DNA of 64,000 nucleotides, taken from NCBI GenBank assembly GCA_017640605.1, contig JAEPQH010000001.1:248001-312000 (forward strand), read 5' to 3'. Below are positions 8,099 to 16,962 of this stretch, piece by piece (within the stretch, counting starts at the first letter, position 1; each line of letters opens with the position of its first letter). Both the position numbers and the translations under genes were made by a program. The stretch comes from Balneolaceae bacterium (GTDB taxonomy: Bacteria > Bacteroidota > Rhodothermia > Balneolales > Balneolaceae). The notes under the pieces are model-generated. The model worked only from the letters and a program-made list of their open reading frames with translations. It made no database searches and was not told where the DNA came from.

Positions 8099-8995
8099 TT
8101 AATCCAAGAGGTCATCAAACCATAGATTTATCTTTCGATCGGCTTCAATAAGTGCTTCCTCTGTCTCAATAGATAAATCTTCTCGCATTAAAGGCAATCG
8201 AACTTGATCGGTGTTAATCCATCCTTTGTGAAATAACAGTGCTTTTACCGGTGTCGGACTTGGAGCATCGAACAGTAAGTCGGCACAGGCCACCCATTCA
8301 TCAAACAGTTTTGTAGTCTCCCCTTTTACAGTAAGTTCGAAATACGTTTTTGTTTGCTTTGGCCATGCATTTGAAGCAACCGAAACATGTCCCACAGCAC
8401 CAAGCTCTACGAACTCTTTAATTAAATTATCATCGCCACAGTAGAGTGGAGCTTCGGGAGCTGCATCCCTAAAAGCCTTAAAATCTGCGATGCTTCCACT
8501 CGCCTCTTTCAAGCCCATATAGTGATCAAATTCTTTAAACAACATCGCCGGAACCTCGGGATCCATTTTACGCCCCGCTCTTGACGGTACATTATAAATC
8601 ATACACGGTGTTTTTGTCTCATTCATCAAAGATTTAAACCATGTGTACTGCCCGATTTTTCCAGGTTTGGCGTAAATGGGTTGAACGAGTAAAAAAGCAT
8701 CTACTTTTTGATCATCACAAAATTTGATGAACTCAATTTGAGCCTCTAGATTGAATCCTCCTATTCCCACCATCACCGGAACAACAGGATTTAATGCTTT
8801 CGTAAATTTTACTATTTCCTGTTTTTCCTCCAGAGAGAGATTTAATCCCTCACCGGTACTTCCCAAGATAAGAATTCCGTTTCCGGCTACTTCTTGTTCT
8901 CTGATAACCGACTCCAGACTATCGTAATCGATCTCTGCGAAATCGTTCATTGGGGTAACTATGGCGGTCCATAGAGGAAATTGTGGTGACATCAT
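8099..8995 (-). CDS. dapA: 4-hydroxy-tetrahydrodipicolinate synthase
   Basis: A 298-residue TIM-barrel aldolase of normal length. It shows the GSTGEG phosphate/pyruvate-binding loop, the catalytic Tyr in MIYNVPSRAG, and the Schiff-base Lys in GLKEASGSIADF. It condenses pyruvate with aspartate semialdehyde in the first committed step of diaminopimelate and lysine synthesis. Its ATG overlaps the dapB stop by 4 bp, so the two are translationally coupled in the order lysC-dapB-dapA on the minus strand. Confidence 0.95.
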   Translation of the reverse strand: MMSPQFPLWTAIVTPMNDFAEIDYDSLESVIREQEVAGNGILILGSTGEGLNLSLEEKQEIVKFTKALNPVVPVMVGIGGFNLEAQIEFIKFCDDQKVDAFLLVQPIYAKPGKIGQYTWFKSLMNETKTPCMIYNVPSRAGRKMDPEVPAMLFKEFDHYMGLKEASGSIADFKAFRDAAPEAPLYCGDDNLIKEFVELGAVGHVSVASNAWPKQTKTYFELTVKGETTKLFDEWVACADLLFDAPSPTPVKALLFHKGWINTDQVRLPLMREDLSIETEEALIEADRKINLWFDDLLD

Positions 8996-9666
8996 TTAGT
9001 TTGAGTTACGCGATCAAAAAGTTCACCAAAGGTATGAACTCCATCGCTTATATGCTCATTGTGAACTAATTGTTCTGCAGCCCAAATTGCTCCTTCTGCA
9101 AAGATCGATCGATCAAGTGCATCATGCTTTAGAGTGATTTCCTCGGTAGCCGTTTTTATGGTAAGCTCGTGAATTCCATTTACATCCCCTTCTCGTTCAG
9201 AAGTTACGTTTACGGGTTGATCAAGCCATTCTTTCCATGATATCGCAGTACCACTTGGAGCATCTTTTTTGTGGATGTGATGGACTTCATGAATATGAAA
9301 TGCCGGATCTTTTAACACACCCGCGCCGGCACTCATACTTTGGATAGCTTTTCGGATGAGATTCATCCCCAGACTAAAGTTTGTAGCCAGCACCCATTTA
9401 GTTCGTAATGTCTGAACTCTGCGGTCAAGATCTTCCGGCCATTCGAAACCTGTACTCCCCCATGCGGCAGGAGTTCCGGAAGCTAACACGGTTTCTAAGA
9501 TATCATTCACAGCATCACCGGGGACAAAAATAATTACTGCATCCGCCTCAGCTAGTTGTTCTTTGGTAGGAGGATTGGAATCATCAAAGGTATGCAATAG
9601 TCGCTCACCTAATGACTCGATGACTTTACTTCCGGTTTTACCGGTACCAATTACAGATATTTTCAT
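8992..9666 (-). CDS. dapB: 4-hydroxy-tetrahydrodipicolinate reductase
   Basis: The 224-residue protein has an N-terminal Rossmann motif (ISVIGTGKTGSKVIE) for NAD(P)H. The DapB signature EVHHIHKKDAPSGTA holds the catalytic His and Lys. It reduces hydroxy-tetrahydrodipicolinate. It is shorter than E. coli DapB (273), mostly by compact loops in the nucleotide-binding domain, as in other Bacteroidota enzymes. It overlaps dapA by 4 bp; lysC ends upstream, separated by a 68 bp gap that holds a 7 bp periodic sequence. Confidence 0.93.
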   Translation of the reverse strand: MKISVIGTGKTGSKVIESLGERLLHTFDDSNPPTKEQLAEADAVIIFVPGDAVNDILETVLASGTPAAWGSTGFEWPEDLDRRVQTLRTKWVLATNFSLGMNLIRKAIQSMSAGAGVLKDPAFHIHEVHHIHKKDAPSGTAISWKEWLDQPVNVTSEREGDVNGIHELTIKTATEEITLKHDALDRSIFAEGAIWAAEQLVHNEHISDGVHTFGELFDRVTQTK

Positions 9667-9670
9667 GAGC

Positions 9671-9712
9671 TAGGATTAGGTATGGGGTATAAGGTTTGTG
9701 GGATGAGGGATG
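9671..9712. repeat. Degenerate heptamer tandem repeat
   Basis: Six consecutive 7 bp units in phase (TAGGATT, AGGTATG, GGGTATA, AGGTTTG, TGGGATG, AGGGATG) lie between the dapB start and the lysC stop. A shorter stretch of the same style (GAGTGAG, GAATGAG, GTGTGTT) occurs at 5102-5122 between the two glycosidase genes. They resemble short tandemly repeated heptamers known from intergenic DNA of other bacteria. Confidence 0.5.
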
Positions 9713-9734
9713 AGCACAAGTGTTGGGATCACTT

Positions 9735-11063
9735 TTACAATTCAATAAACTTTTTATGGATAATTTGAACAATTTCTTCCGCCTTATTTTCATCCACTAA
9801 AAAACACAGATTATGCGCAGAGGCACCATGGCATACCAATCGAATATTAAACTCTTTAAGCAAACTGAATAGCTGTCCACTTATTCCCGAGGTCACATTC
9901 AGGCGGTTTCCAATTAGGGCGATGAGTGAGAGGTTTTTTTCCACTTCCACATCACAAAACTCATTAAGCTGCCGGAATACTTTTTCTGTTAATTCCACCT
10001 TATTTGAAGCTTTCATCGCAGTATCGAGCGTAAGCGATACACTCACTTCGGAAGTTGTTACCAGATCGACCGAGATTTTATTCTCTGCCAACACACTAAA
10101 CAATTTCGCTAAAAATCCATGCTGATGAAGCATTGCCAAGCTTCTAACTGTTAATAACGTCTGATCTTTCCGCAAAGAAATAGCTCTGACAACCGGTTCT
10201 TTCTTGGTGTTAGTTACGATAAAGGTTCCTGGAATTTCCGGGCGTTTACTATCTGCCACCCGAACTTTAATCGCAGATCGCATAGCAGGTTTTAAAGTGG
10301 CAGGATGAAGTACTTTCCCACCAAATACTGATAACTCAGCCGCTTCGTCGAAGCTAATTTCTGAAATGGGCTTTGCCTCTCTAACTAAACGCGGATCTGT
10401 TGAGTATACCCCGGCTACATCGGTCCATATTTCTAGTTGATCTGCTTTCACTGCTTCTGCAAAAAGGGCTGCCGAGTAATCACTGCCTCCACGTCCAAGT
10501 GTAGTGGTGCTTCCAAAAATATCAGATCCAATAAATCCCTGCGTTAAATAAACCTTATCGGTGGATAAAAACTGATCTGCTTTCTTTTTAATCATCATGA
10601 GATCGGGAGCAGCGTTTCCAAAAGTCGAATCTGTTTTAATAATTTTTCTCGCATCCAACCATTCTGCATCAACGCTATGTTGCCGCAATACTTCGGTAAA
10701 GATTCGTGTACTTATCAACTCGCCAAAAGCATACAGTTTGTCTTTCCACCGTTTATCTCTACCAAATTGCTCGAGATGAGCCCGTAATTCGGATAACTGT
10801 CGCTGTAGCGTTGAAATCAGAATTTTTCGATTCTCAAGATTAGAGATAATCGTTAGATGCCGATTTTCTATGTCGTGAATCAATTGTTCGCGCTCGGTTG
10901 AAGTCAGATTCGGACTTTCAAGTGCTACTAAATCATTCGTTGTTCCTGCGGTAGCACTTATCACAATCAGCCTGCGCTCGGGATTGTCGGCAACAATGCC
11001 TGCACTGTGAACCATAGCTTCATACGTACCAACACTGGTTCCGCCAAATTTAGAAACGATCAT
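9735..11063 (-). CDS. lysC: Aspartate kinase
   Basis: The 442-residue monofunctional enzyme begins MIVSKFGGTSVG, the aspartokinase signature with the ATP/aspartate-binding Lys. GRGGSDYSAALFAEA and IWTDVAGVYSTDPR follow in the kinase domain, and residues about 300-442 form two ACT domains (LLTVRSLAM, VDLVTTSEVSVSLTLD, IALIGNRLNVT) for feedback control, presumably by lysine. There is no homoserine dehydrogenase fusion. I start at the ATG of MIVSKFGG because upstream in-frame residues do not fit the family. It phosphorylates aspartate at the entry of the pathway served by dapB and dapA downstream. Confidence 0.93.
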   Translation of the reverse strand: MIVSKFGGTSVGTYEAMVHSAGIVADNPERRLIVISATAGTTNDLVALESPNLTSTEREQLIHDIENRHLTIISNLENRKILISTLQRQLSELRAHLEQFGRDKRWKDKLYAFGELISTRIFTEVLRQHSVDAEWLDARKIIKTDSTFGNAAPDLMMIKKKADQFLSTDKVYLTQGFIGSDIFGSTTTLGRGGSDYSAALFAEAVKADQLEIWTDVAGVYSTDPRLVREAKPISEISFDEAAELSVFGGKVLHPATLKPAMRSAIKVRVADSKRPEIPGTFIVTNTKKEPVVRAISLRKDQTLLTVRSLAMLHQHGFLAKLFSVLAENKISVDLVTTSEVSVSLTLDTAMKASNKVELTEKVFRQLNEFCDVEVEKNLSLIALIGNRLNVTSGISGQLFSLLKEFNIRLVCHGASAHNLCFLVDENKAEEIVQIIHKKFIEL

Positions 11064-11169
11064 ATAGAATGAGTGAAATTGTGATGAACACACAAAATAA
11101 TGAGAGTTTCGATGAATCCATTATGTATTTTTGAAGTATCAGTTTGCCAACACTCAATCACTTTTATCC

Positions 11170-12372
11170 ATGCGTTTATTCTGTGTTTTTCTTTTTTCTA
11201 TTATTTTGATCAGTTGCTCGGGAGATAATCTGAACTCTTCCAATGAAGTTCAGCAACGAATAAATGACATCGAACAAATCACTGATGATGAACAGGCACA
11301 ACAAAAAGCTGATGAACTTTGGCAAGAACTGGCTTCACTTGATCAGATTCCTTATACCAGCGATTCCACCGTAATTTTTCTCTACAAAGGCGAAGCAGAA
11401 ACCGTTAGCTGGAATGGCGATTTCAATTCTTGGGGAGGCAATAAATCGGTACAAATAACCGGAGAACAGATTGGAAACACTGATTTATGGGTGGCAACTA
11501 CCGAATTCCCATCCGATGCAAGATTGGATTATAAGATCACTCTCAACGAATCTGATTGGATACTTGATCCTGCAAATCCTCATCAACAGTGGAGCGGGTT
11601 TGGCCCAAATTCAGAACTTCGAATGCCGGATTGGAAGCCGGAGCCTTTAACATTTCGATCGCCGGAAACTAACAAAGGTTTGTTATGGGAGCCTCAGATG
11701 TTAGAAAGTCAGCCGTTAGGCTATACTGTGAGTTATCAGGTGTACATCCCAAATGGATATGAAAACACTGACGAATTGCCCGTTATTTACGTAACCGATG
11801 GACAAGAATACAGCGATGATAATCTAGGTTCGATGGTAATTGTGTTGGATAATTTGATCGATAAAGAGCTTATTAAACCTGTAATGGCTGTTTTTGTGAA
11901 TCCTCTCGATCCTTCGAATCCTGATATTAACCGACGAATGGATGAGATGGGCAACAACGAAGATTATCTGAACTTTTTTGTTGAAGAACTCATCCCAACT
12001 ATAGAAAGTGAATACAAAGTCTCACCCAAAAAAGAAGACCGTGCAATTTTGGGAACTTCGCTCGGCGGGCTAAACGCTACCTATTTCGCTTTTTCTCGTC
12101 CTGATATTTTTGGCAACGTAGCCATTCAGGCACCAGCATTTTGGTATCGGGAAGAGATTTATGAGCTCGTTAAGCAAACAGAAGTAGACGATATAAACAT
12201 TTACATGAGCGTTGGCACCATTGGCGATAATACAATTGATGCCCGAACGATGAAAACCATCTTCGAAGAAAAAAACCTTGAATTCACTTATCTGGAAGTT
12301 AATGAAGGTCATTCTTGGGGCGCCTGGCGAACTCAACTTGATGATATATTGATTCAATTTTTTGGGGAGTAG
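11170..12372 (+). CDS. Lipoprotein esterase with N-terminal CBM48-like domain (enterochelin-esterase type)
   Basis: The 400-residue protein starts with a lipoprotein signal ending in LISC (MRLFCVFLFSIILISCSG); an upstream in-frame TTG would put the signal too far inside, so I use this ATG. Residues about 70-160 are an immunoglobulin-like E-set domain with SWNGDFNSWGG, as in CBM48/Fes N-domains. The alpha/beta-hydrolase follows, with LPVIYVTDGQEY and the nucleophile elbow GTSLGGLNA (G-x-S-x-G). A late NEGHSWGAW likely gives the catalytic His. The family cleaves siderophore esters or feruloyl/acetyl esters; the substrate is not determined. A tandem repeat begins 2 bp after the stop codon. Confidence 0.85.
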   Translation: MRLFCVFLFSIILISCSGDNLNSSNEVQQRINDIEQITDDEQAQQKADELWQELASLDQIPYTSDSTVIFLYKGEAETVSWNGDFNSWGGNKSVQITGEQIGNTDLWVATTEFPSDARLDYKITLNESDWILDPANPHQQWSGFGPNSELRMPDWKPEPLTFRSPETNKGLLWEPQMLESQPLGYTVSYQVYIPNGYENTDELPVIYVTDGQEYSDDNLGSMVIVLDNLIDKELIKPVMAVFVNPLDPSNPDINRRMDEMGNNEDYLNFFVEELIPTIESEYKVSPKKEDRAILGTSLGGLNATYFAFSRPDIFGNVAIQAPAFWYREEIYELVKQTEVDDINIYMSVGTIGDNTIDARTMKTIFEEKNLEFTYLEVNEGHSWGAWRTQLDDILIQFFGE

Positions 12373-12374
12373 AA

Positions 12375-12590
12375 GAGTTACAAAGTATCAGAGTTACAAA
12401 GTACCAAAGTGCCAGAGTTGCAAAGTACCAGAGTGCCAGAGTTGCAAAGTACCAAAGTGCCAGAGTTGCAAAGTACCAGAGTGCCAGAGTTGCAAAGTAC
12501 CAGAGTGCCAGAGTTGCAAAGTACCAGAGTGCCAGAGTTGCAAAGTACCAGAGTGCCAGAGTTACAAAGTGCCAGAGTTGCAAAGTTATA
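12375..12590. repeat. 216 bp tandem repeat: 27 octamers, mostly as 24 bp triplets
   Basis: The block can be cut into exactly 27 consecutive 8 bp words, nearly all of the form (A/G)AGTnnCA. Most follow the order AAGTACCA, GAGTGCCA, GAGTTGCA, making a 24 bp higher-order unit that is repeated about seven times with few changes; degenerate words (GAGTTACA, AAGTATCA, AAGTTATA) sit at both edges. It starts 2 bp after the stop of the esterase gene. Open frames through it exist on both strands only because 24 is divisible by 3; I do not regard them as genes. Confidence 0.95.
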
Positions 12591-12712
12591 GTAAGGCTGT
12601 GCTTTTTGAGGCGCATTGTTTATTTCTTGTTGGTTATTGAATATTCAATGCCTTTGTTCCTTTCCTCCCTTCTCCTTATCCTCAACGGCAATTCATAATC
12701 TAATCATTGATC

Positions 12713-13948
12713 ATGCCATTAATCACTAACGATGCTGTTGTATTCGGACTTCTGATGGCCATTTTGGCTACTATTTTTGTCACTTCACACAGTTCTAAGC
12801 CTGGTTTAAAGAAATTTTATCGCATCGTCCCGTCATTACTGTTGTGTTATTTTATTCCATCAGTGTTTACATCCTTGGGGGTAATTGATCCGAATGAATC
12901 GAATTTGTATTACATGGCTTCGCGCTATTTACTGCCGGCAAGTTTGGTGCTGCTAACACTAAGTATTGATTTAAAGGCGATCATGAATCTTGGATGGAAA
13001 GCCGTAGCCATGTTCTTTGCCGGAACAACTGGAATCATCATAGGTGGACCGATTGCATTAATGATTGTTGGTGCTATCAATCCGGAAATTACAGCAGGTG
13101 CAGGTCCCGAAGAAGTATGGCGTGGACTTTCAACCGTGGCCGGAAGCTGGATCGGTGGAGGTGCGAACCAAACGGCGATGTACGAGGTATTTCAGCCGAG
13201 CGACACTCTATTCAGTGCTATGATTACCGTCGATATTATAGTTGCCAACATCTGGATGGCTTTTATTCTTTATGGCGCCGGAATGAGTGGAACTATCGAT
13301 AAATGGTTCAAAGCGGATTCATCTGCCATCGAACGATTAAAAAAGAGTGTAGCTGATTATCAGGCGAGTATTGCCAAAGTTCCTACACTGGTAGATTTTG
13401 TAAAAATGGGTGCGATTGCTTTTGGGATCACAGCATTAGGTCATGTTATTGGAGATTTAGTAGCTCCGTGGGTTAACGATAATTCTGAGCTTTTAAGCCG
13501 ACTCAGTTTTAACTCGTCGTTTTTCTGGATTGTTGTAACCGCAACATTAGGTGGTTTTGCAATGAGTTTCACCAAACAACGTGAGCTTGAAGGCGCAGGT
13601 GCTTCGAAGATGGGAAGTCTGTTTCTCTACATTTTGGTAATGACCATCGGGATGAAAATGGATCTTGGTGCTTTTACCGAAGTTCCAGGTTTTTTTATCA
13701 TTGGTTTCATCTGGATTATCATTCACGTTATTGTACTTCTAACCGTTGGATACCTGATTAAGGCGCCGTTTTTCTTTACCGCGGTTGGATCTCAAGCTAA
13801 TGTTGGTGGAGCTGCATCGGCACCAATTGTAGCTTCAGCCTTTTCGCCATCACTTGCTCCTGTAGGTGTGCTACTTGCTGTGCTGGGTTATGGGGTAGGC
13901 ACCTTTGGAGCATGGTTATGCGGAATTATAATGCAAGCTGTTAGCTAG
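12713..13948 (+). CDS. DUF819 family membrane protein
   Basis: A 411-residue polytopic membrane protein with about ten hydrophobic helices. The blocks YLLPASLVLLTLSIDLK, STVAGSWIGGGANQTAM, and near the C-terminus SQANVGGAASAPIVASAF and LLAVLGYGVGTFGAWL are those of DUF819 (YjcL-like) proteins. The inverted pair of Gly-rich motifs GSWIGGGANQ and GSQANVGGAA looks like the two half-repeats of a transporter. The family is thought to be a permease of unknown substrate. I start at the ATG; an in-frame TTG lies two codons upstream. Confidence 0.85.
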   Translation: MPLITNDAVVFGLLMAILATIFVTSHSSKPGLKKFYRIVPSLLLCYFIPSVFTSLGVIDPNESNLYYMASRYLLPASLVLLTLSIDLKAIMNLGWKAVAMFFAGTTGIIIGGPIALMIVGAINPEITAGAGPEEVWRGLSTVAGSWIGGGANQTAMYEVFQPSDTLFSAMITVDIIVANIWMAFILYGAGMSGTIDKWFKADSSAIERLKKSVADYQASIAKVPTLVDFVKMGAIAFGITALGHVIGDLVAPWVNDNSELLSRLSFNSSFFWIVVTATLGGFAMSFTKQRELEGAGASKMGSLFLYILVMTIGMKMDLGAFTEVPGFFIIGFIWIIIHVIVLLTVGYLIKAPFFFTAVGSQANVGGAASAPIVASAFSPSLAPVGVLLAVLGYGVGTFGAWLCGIIMQAVS

Positions 13949-14064
13949 AAATTTTTACACGCGACGCATCTGTAATTTCCGATACTTTATGAGATGAATG
14001 CTCATAATTGAATATTGGTTTGCGTATCTTTAAAGTCTTTGAATTATTCTAAAACACGAGATTT

Positions 14065-15264
14065 TTGAAGAGAGCATTTCTATTTCTAGCGGTGTTCGTG
14101 GTCGTAGCTTTAGCCACGTATGCCTTAGTCATTATCCCAAATTACTCTGCATTTAAAACATTGTATGCTAACAATGATGGAATGCGTGATGGATATGAAT
14201 ACATCGAAAGTACATATTCGTTAAAAACACTCACCGAATTTATTGGCGAAAAGCCTGAGTTCTTCTCTATTGTATCTTACAATGTTAACGATCCTGATTC
14301 GGGTATTTTCTACAATCCGGACGAGCTAAGTACTTTGGGTTCGATGGGGAATATTTTCTTGCTGATCGAATATGAGCGCCAAATTGCGGAAGGTCTGTTA
14401 GATCCTAATGCGTTGGTAAACCTGCAAGAGATTGAAAAATATCTTCTGCCTCAAATTAACCAAAATGCGCACGAAGGTGCTATGGAATACCTTACTGCCG
14501 AGGAAGTTCCGGTAACCAACGACAACGCAATGCGGGCAATGTTAGAATATAATTCGCTGGCTTTATCAGATTACTTCTGGTTTAAGCTTGGTGAAGAAAA
14601 TCTTCGCAATTTGATGGCTGATCTGAATTTAAAGCACACAGAAATGCCCGTTCCTTTTTCTGGATATTATTCCGTGATCGCGCCACATGTATCGCCAACG
14701 GTAAGTGCAGATGCTCGTGAAAATCTTGATTATTTTTCTGCCATGCATCGTGATAGCATGTTCGCGGAGATGATTGAAACCGCCTACACATTCATAAATG
14801 ATGAACAGCAAAATGCTTTGCGAAAGCAATTTATTGAAGACGAGCGCTTGTCCATGTCATTTATTGAAGAGCGGGATGCGCTCGAGTTACTTCCACATAC
14901 TACAGCCCGCGAAATTACCGGATTACTTGCTGAACTCATCAATAATGAAATTATAAGTGAGGAAGTAAGTGAGGCCGTTAAAAATAAACTTCGTTGGCCG
15001 ATGGATTCTGAGCCGATTAAACGTTCGTTTTCGGATTATGGAGCTATTTATGATAACCGAATGGGCATGCTAAGTGGTATCGATTTTGGCACTTCAATTT
15101 ACGACGGACATACTTCCGTTCAGGCTGTATTTTTTGATGACTTACCCGTTGCATTTTTCATTCACTTATCCTCCAATCACATGCAGGAAGATTACCAGCA
15201 ACGCCTGATCTGGGATCCTGCTCTTTATGAAACCACCATCAAACAAATCGAAAAGAACAATTGA
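14065..15264 (+). CDS. Membrane-anchored, degenerate class A beta-lactamase-like protein
   Basis: A 399-residue protein with an N-terminal membrane anchor (FLFLAVFVVVALATYALVI) and TTG as the only plausible start. The rest reads by eye like the serine beta-lactamase fold: NPDELSTLGSMGNIFLLIEY where S-x-x-K is expected, LDPNALVNL, then MLEYNSLALSDYFWFKLG in place of the SDN block, and TAREITGLLAELINNEIIS. The nucleophile Ser may remain, but the Lys is Asn (SMGN) and SDN reads YNS, so hydrolysis is unlikely. It could bind a peptide or glycan instead. This assignment rests on pattern similarity only. It begins a probable unit with the two genes after it. Confidence 0.5.
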   Translation: MKRAFLFLAVFVVVALATYALVIIPNYSAFKTLYANNDGMRDGYEYIESTYSLKTLTEFIGEKPEFFSIVSYNVNDPDSGIFYNPDELSTLGSMGNIFLLIEYERQIAEGLLDPNALVNLQEIEKYLLPQINQNAHEGAMEYLTAEEVPVTNDNAMRAMLEYNSLALSDYFWFKLGEENLRNLMADLNLKHTEMPVPFSGYYSVIAPHVSPTVSADARENLDYFSAMHRDSMFAEMIETAYTFINDEQQNALRKQFIEDERLSMSFIEERDALELLPHTTAREITGLLAELINNEIISEEVSEAVKNKLRWPMDSEPIKRSFSDYGAIYDNRMGMLSGIDFGTSIYDGHTSVQAVFFDDLPVAFFIHLSSNHMQEDYQQRLIWDPALYETTIKQIEKNN

Positions 15265-15324
15265 ACATTGAGAGTTATCGATTGTTTGAAATTTGAAAAC
15301 TGAAATTTGGATTAAATAACCACT

Positions 15325-15807
15325 ATGAAATTTCGCCTGTTATATTTGCTTTGGCTTTTTCCTTGCTATTTAGCTTTTATCTCCATTCAACAACTCAACG
15401 TATATCGCGGAACCATCTACACCTACAATAACGGTGAAAGTATTGCCGCTGATGTCACCGATTTCGACATCAAACAAATTGCTGCACAAAGCAATGGCTA
15501 CGTTGATTTGAAATTTGTTGATCCGGAAGGTGAAACCGTTGAGCGTCGACTTTCACTTTCAGTTCAAATGGCACAAAAGATTATGGATACCGCTGTAATT
15601 CCCATCCGCTACAAAGAAGGGGCTTACCAGGAAATTGTTATGATTCCGACTTACGATCTGCAGCGAAGTACCTCTTTCATGAATATGATTATAGCACTGA
15701 TTGGATTAAGTATCCTTAGTGTGGTGATGATTTTTGTAACCAAATATGCCAATCGAAGGGCTGCGGGTGAATCCAGTAAATTCTCAATCGAACGGGTGGA
15801 TGTATGA
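15325..15807 (+). CDS. Two-helix membrane protein of unknown function
   Basis: A 160-residue protein with a hydrophobic N-terminal helix (LLYLLWLFPCYLAFISI) and a second one near the C-terminus (MIIALIGLSILSVVMIFV) followed by a basic stretch (TKYANRR). Between them lies a roughly 90-residue soluble region rich in beta strands, presumably periplasmic. No family is recognised. Its stop overlaps the start of the downstream methyltransferase gene by 4 bp (ATGA), so both are cotranslated. Confidence 0.65.
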   Translation: MKFRLLYLLWLFPCYLAFISIQQLNVYRGTIYTYNNGESIAADVTDFDIKQIAAQSNGYVDLKFVDPEGETVERRLSLSVQMAQKIMDTAVIPIRYKEGAYQEIVMIPTYDLQRSTSFMNMIIALIGLSILSVVMIFVTKYANRRAAGESSKFSIERVDV

Positions 15808-16520
15808 GCTCAAAAGGCACTTTATATCTGATTCCAACTACACTTGGTAAAACCACTTCGAATAACGCTCTTCCCGAATACACGTTGGAAGTTGTTCGAA
15901 AACTGGATGCGTTAGCCGTTGAAAATATCCAATCAGCGGTGAAATTTTTGCAATGGGTTGGTGATACCATTCCTGAATACAATATCGATTTTTATCCACT
16001 AAACAAAAAAACACCCGATCACGAAATATTTTCTTTTTTAAAGCCACTTAAAGCCGGTCGGGATATGGGAATTCTCTCGGAAGCAGGAGCTCCGGGAATT
16101 GCTGATCCGGGAGCAAAACTCGTCAAAATGGCTCATCAAAATGGAATTCGAGTGGTTCCACTTATTGGTCCATCCAGTATTCTCTTAGCTATGATGGCTT
16201 CGGGTTTTAACGGGCAATCGTTTGCATTTAACGGCTACCTCCCCATCGACCAAAAAGGAAGAAAACAGATGTTGATTCAGCTGGAAGGTGAATCTCGCCG
16301 ACATGATCGCACGCAAATTTTTATGGAAGCACCCTATCGCAATAACGAAATGCTAAAAAGTATTCTGGATACGTGCAAAGCCGAAACTCGACTTTGCATT
16401 GCCTGCGATATCACTTTAGAAACTGAGTCTATTCAATCTAAAGAAATTGGTGAGTGGAACAGTGTCAAGCTTCCTGAATTGCATAAACGCCCGACTATCT
16501 TCATTCTATACGGAAAATAA
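15804..16520 (+). CDS. RsmI-like SAM-dependent methyltransferase (tetrapyrrole methylase fold)
   Basis: The 238-residue protein has the fold of RsmI, which 2'-O-methylates C1402 of 16S rRNA: TLYLIPTTLG at the N-terminus, GRDMGILSEAGAPGIADPG at the SAM site, VVPLIGPSSILLAMMASG, and FNGYLP. The change from the usual VSDAGTP to LSEAGAP marks the second RsmI-like paralogue that many Bacteroidota carry, so the exact target may differ from RsmI. It is coupled to the upstream membrane protein and followed at once by a rho-independent terminator. Confidence 0.8.
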   Translation: MSSKGTLYLIPTTLGKTTSNNALPEYTLEVVRKLDALAVENIQSAVKFLQWVGDTIPEYNIDFYPLNKKTPDHEIFSFLKPLKAGRDMGILSEAGAPGIADPGAKLVKMAHQNGIRVVPLIGPSSILLAMMASGFNGQSFAFNGYLPIDQKGRKQMLIQLEGESRRHDRTQIFMEAPYRNNEMLKSILDTCKAETRLCIACDITLETESIQSKEIGEWNSVKLPELHKRPTIFILYGK

Positions 16521-16521
16521 A

Positions 16522-16560
16522 AAACCCTCAACAGTTTCCTGAAGAGGGTTTAGATTTTTT
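16522..16560 (+). terminator. Rho-independent terminator
   Basis: AAACCCTC and GAGGGTTT form a perfect 8 bp stem around a 14 base loop, followed by AGATTTTTT. It begins 2 bases after the stop of the RsmI-like gene and separates it from the convergent ankyrin gene. Confidence 0.85.
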
Positions 16561-16581
16561 GGTAATGTTGGTTTTAAGCTA

Positions 16582-16962
16582 TTAGTGCGCTCCGGCCTCT
16601 TGTAATATACTAGCTACGCCTTTATGGTTTTGTGCAACTGCTTGATCGAGTGCCGACCAACCGCGATCGTCATGTACATCAACGTCGCTTTTATGCTCAA
16701 TCAATAATTCTACGATTTCTTTAAATCCGTTCGTGGATGCCCAATACAAAGCTGTTGTTCCACGGTTATCCCTATGATCGATTTCTGCCCCAGCATTTAC
16801 CAGTGCCTCTACTATTTGTTTATGACCGTGCTTGGCTGCTTTTAATAAAGCGGTTCGGTCGTGTTCATCTTTGGTGTTTACGTTATTTCCTTCCGCTAGG
16901 AATCGGGTTACTGTCTCGAGGTCGCCATTCTCAGCGGCGTCAAGAAATATTTCCTCATTCAT
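16582..16962 (-). CDS. Ankyrin-repeat protein
   Basis: A 126-residue protein made of about four ankyrin repeats: a capping helix (EEIFLDAAENGDLETVTRFLAEG), then three units with the consensus starts DRTALLKAAKHGH, GTTALYWASTNGF and GWSALDQAVAQNH. There is no signal peptide, so it is cytoplasmic and probably acts by protein-protein contact. A good ribosome-binding site (AGGAGG, antisense at 16970-16975) precedes the ATG, unusual among its neighbours. No partner can be inferred from position. Confidence 0.9.
   Translation of the reverse strand: MNEEIFLDAAENGDLETVTRFLAEGNNVNTKDEHDRTALLKAAKHGHKQIVEALVNAGAEIDHRDNRGTTALYWASTNGFKEIVELLIEHKSDVDVHDDRGWSALDQAVAQNHKGVASILQEAGAH

Noticed and set aside
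12375-12590. CRISPR-like array
   Set aside because: There are no unique spacers; units are contiguous octamers, and no cas genes are nearby.
12362-12640. Open frames with repeated VPECQSCK and similar words on both strands
   Set aside because: They are produced by the 24 bp tandem repeat, which keeps every frame open; no start signal, no family, and the esterase stop lies at their beginning.
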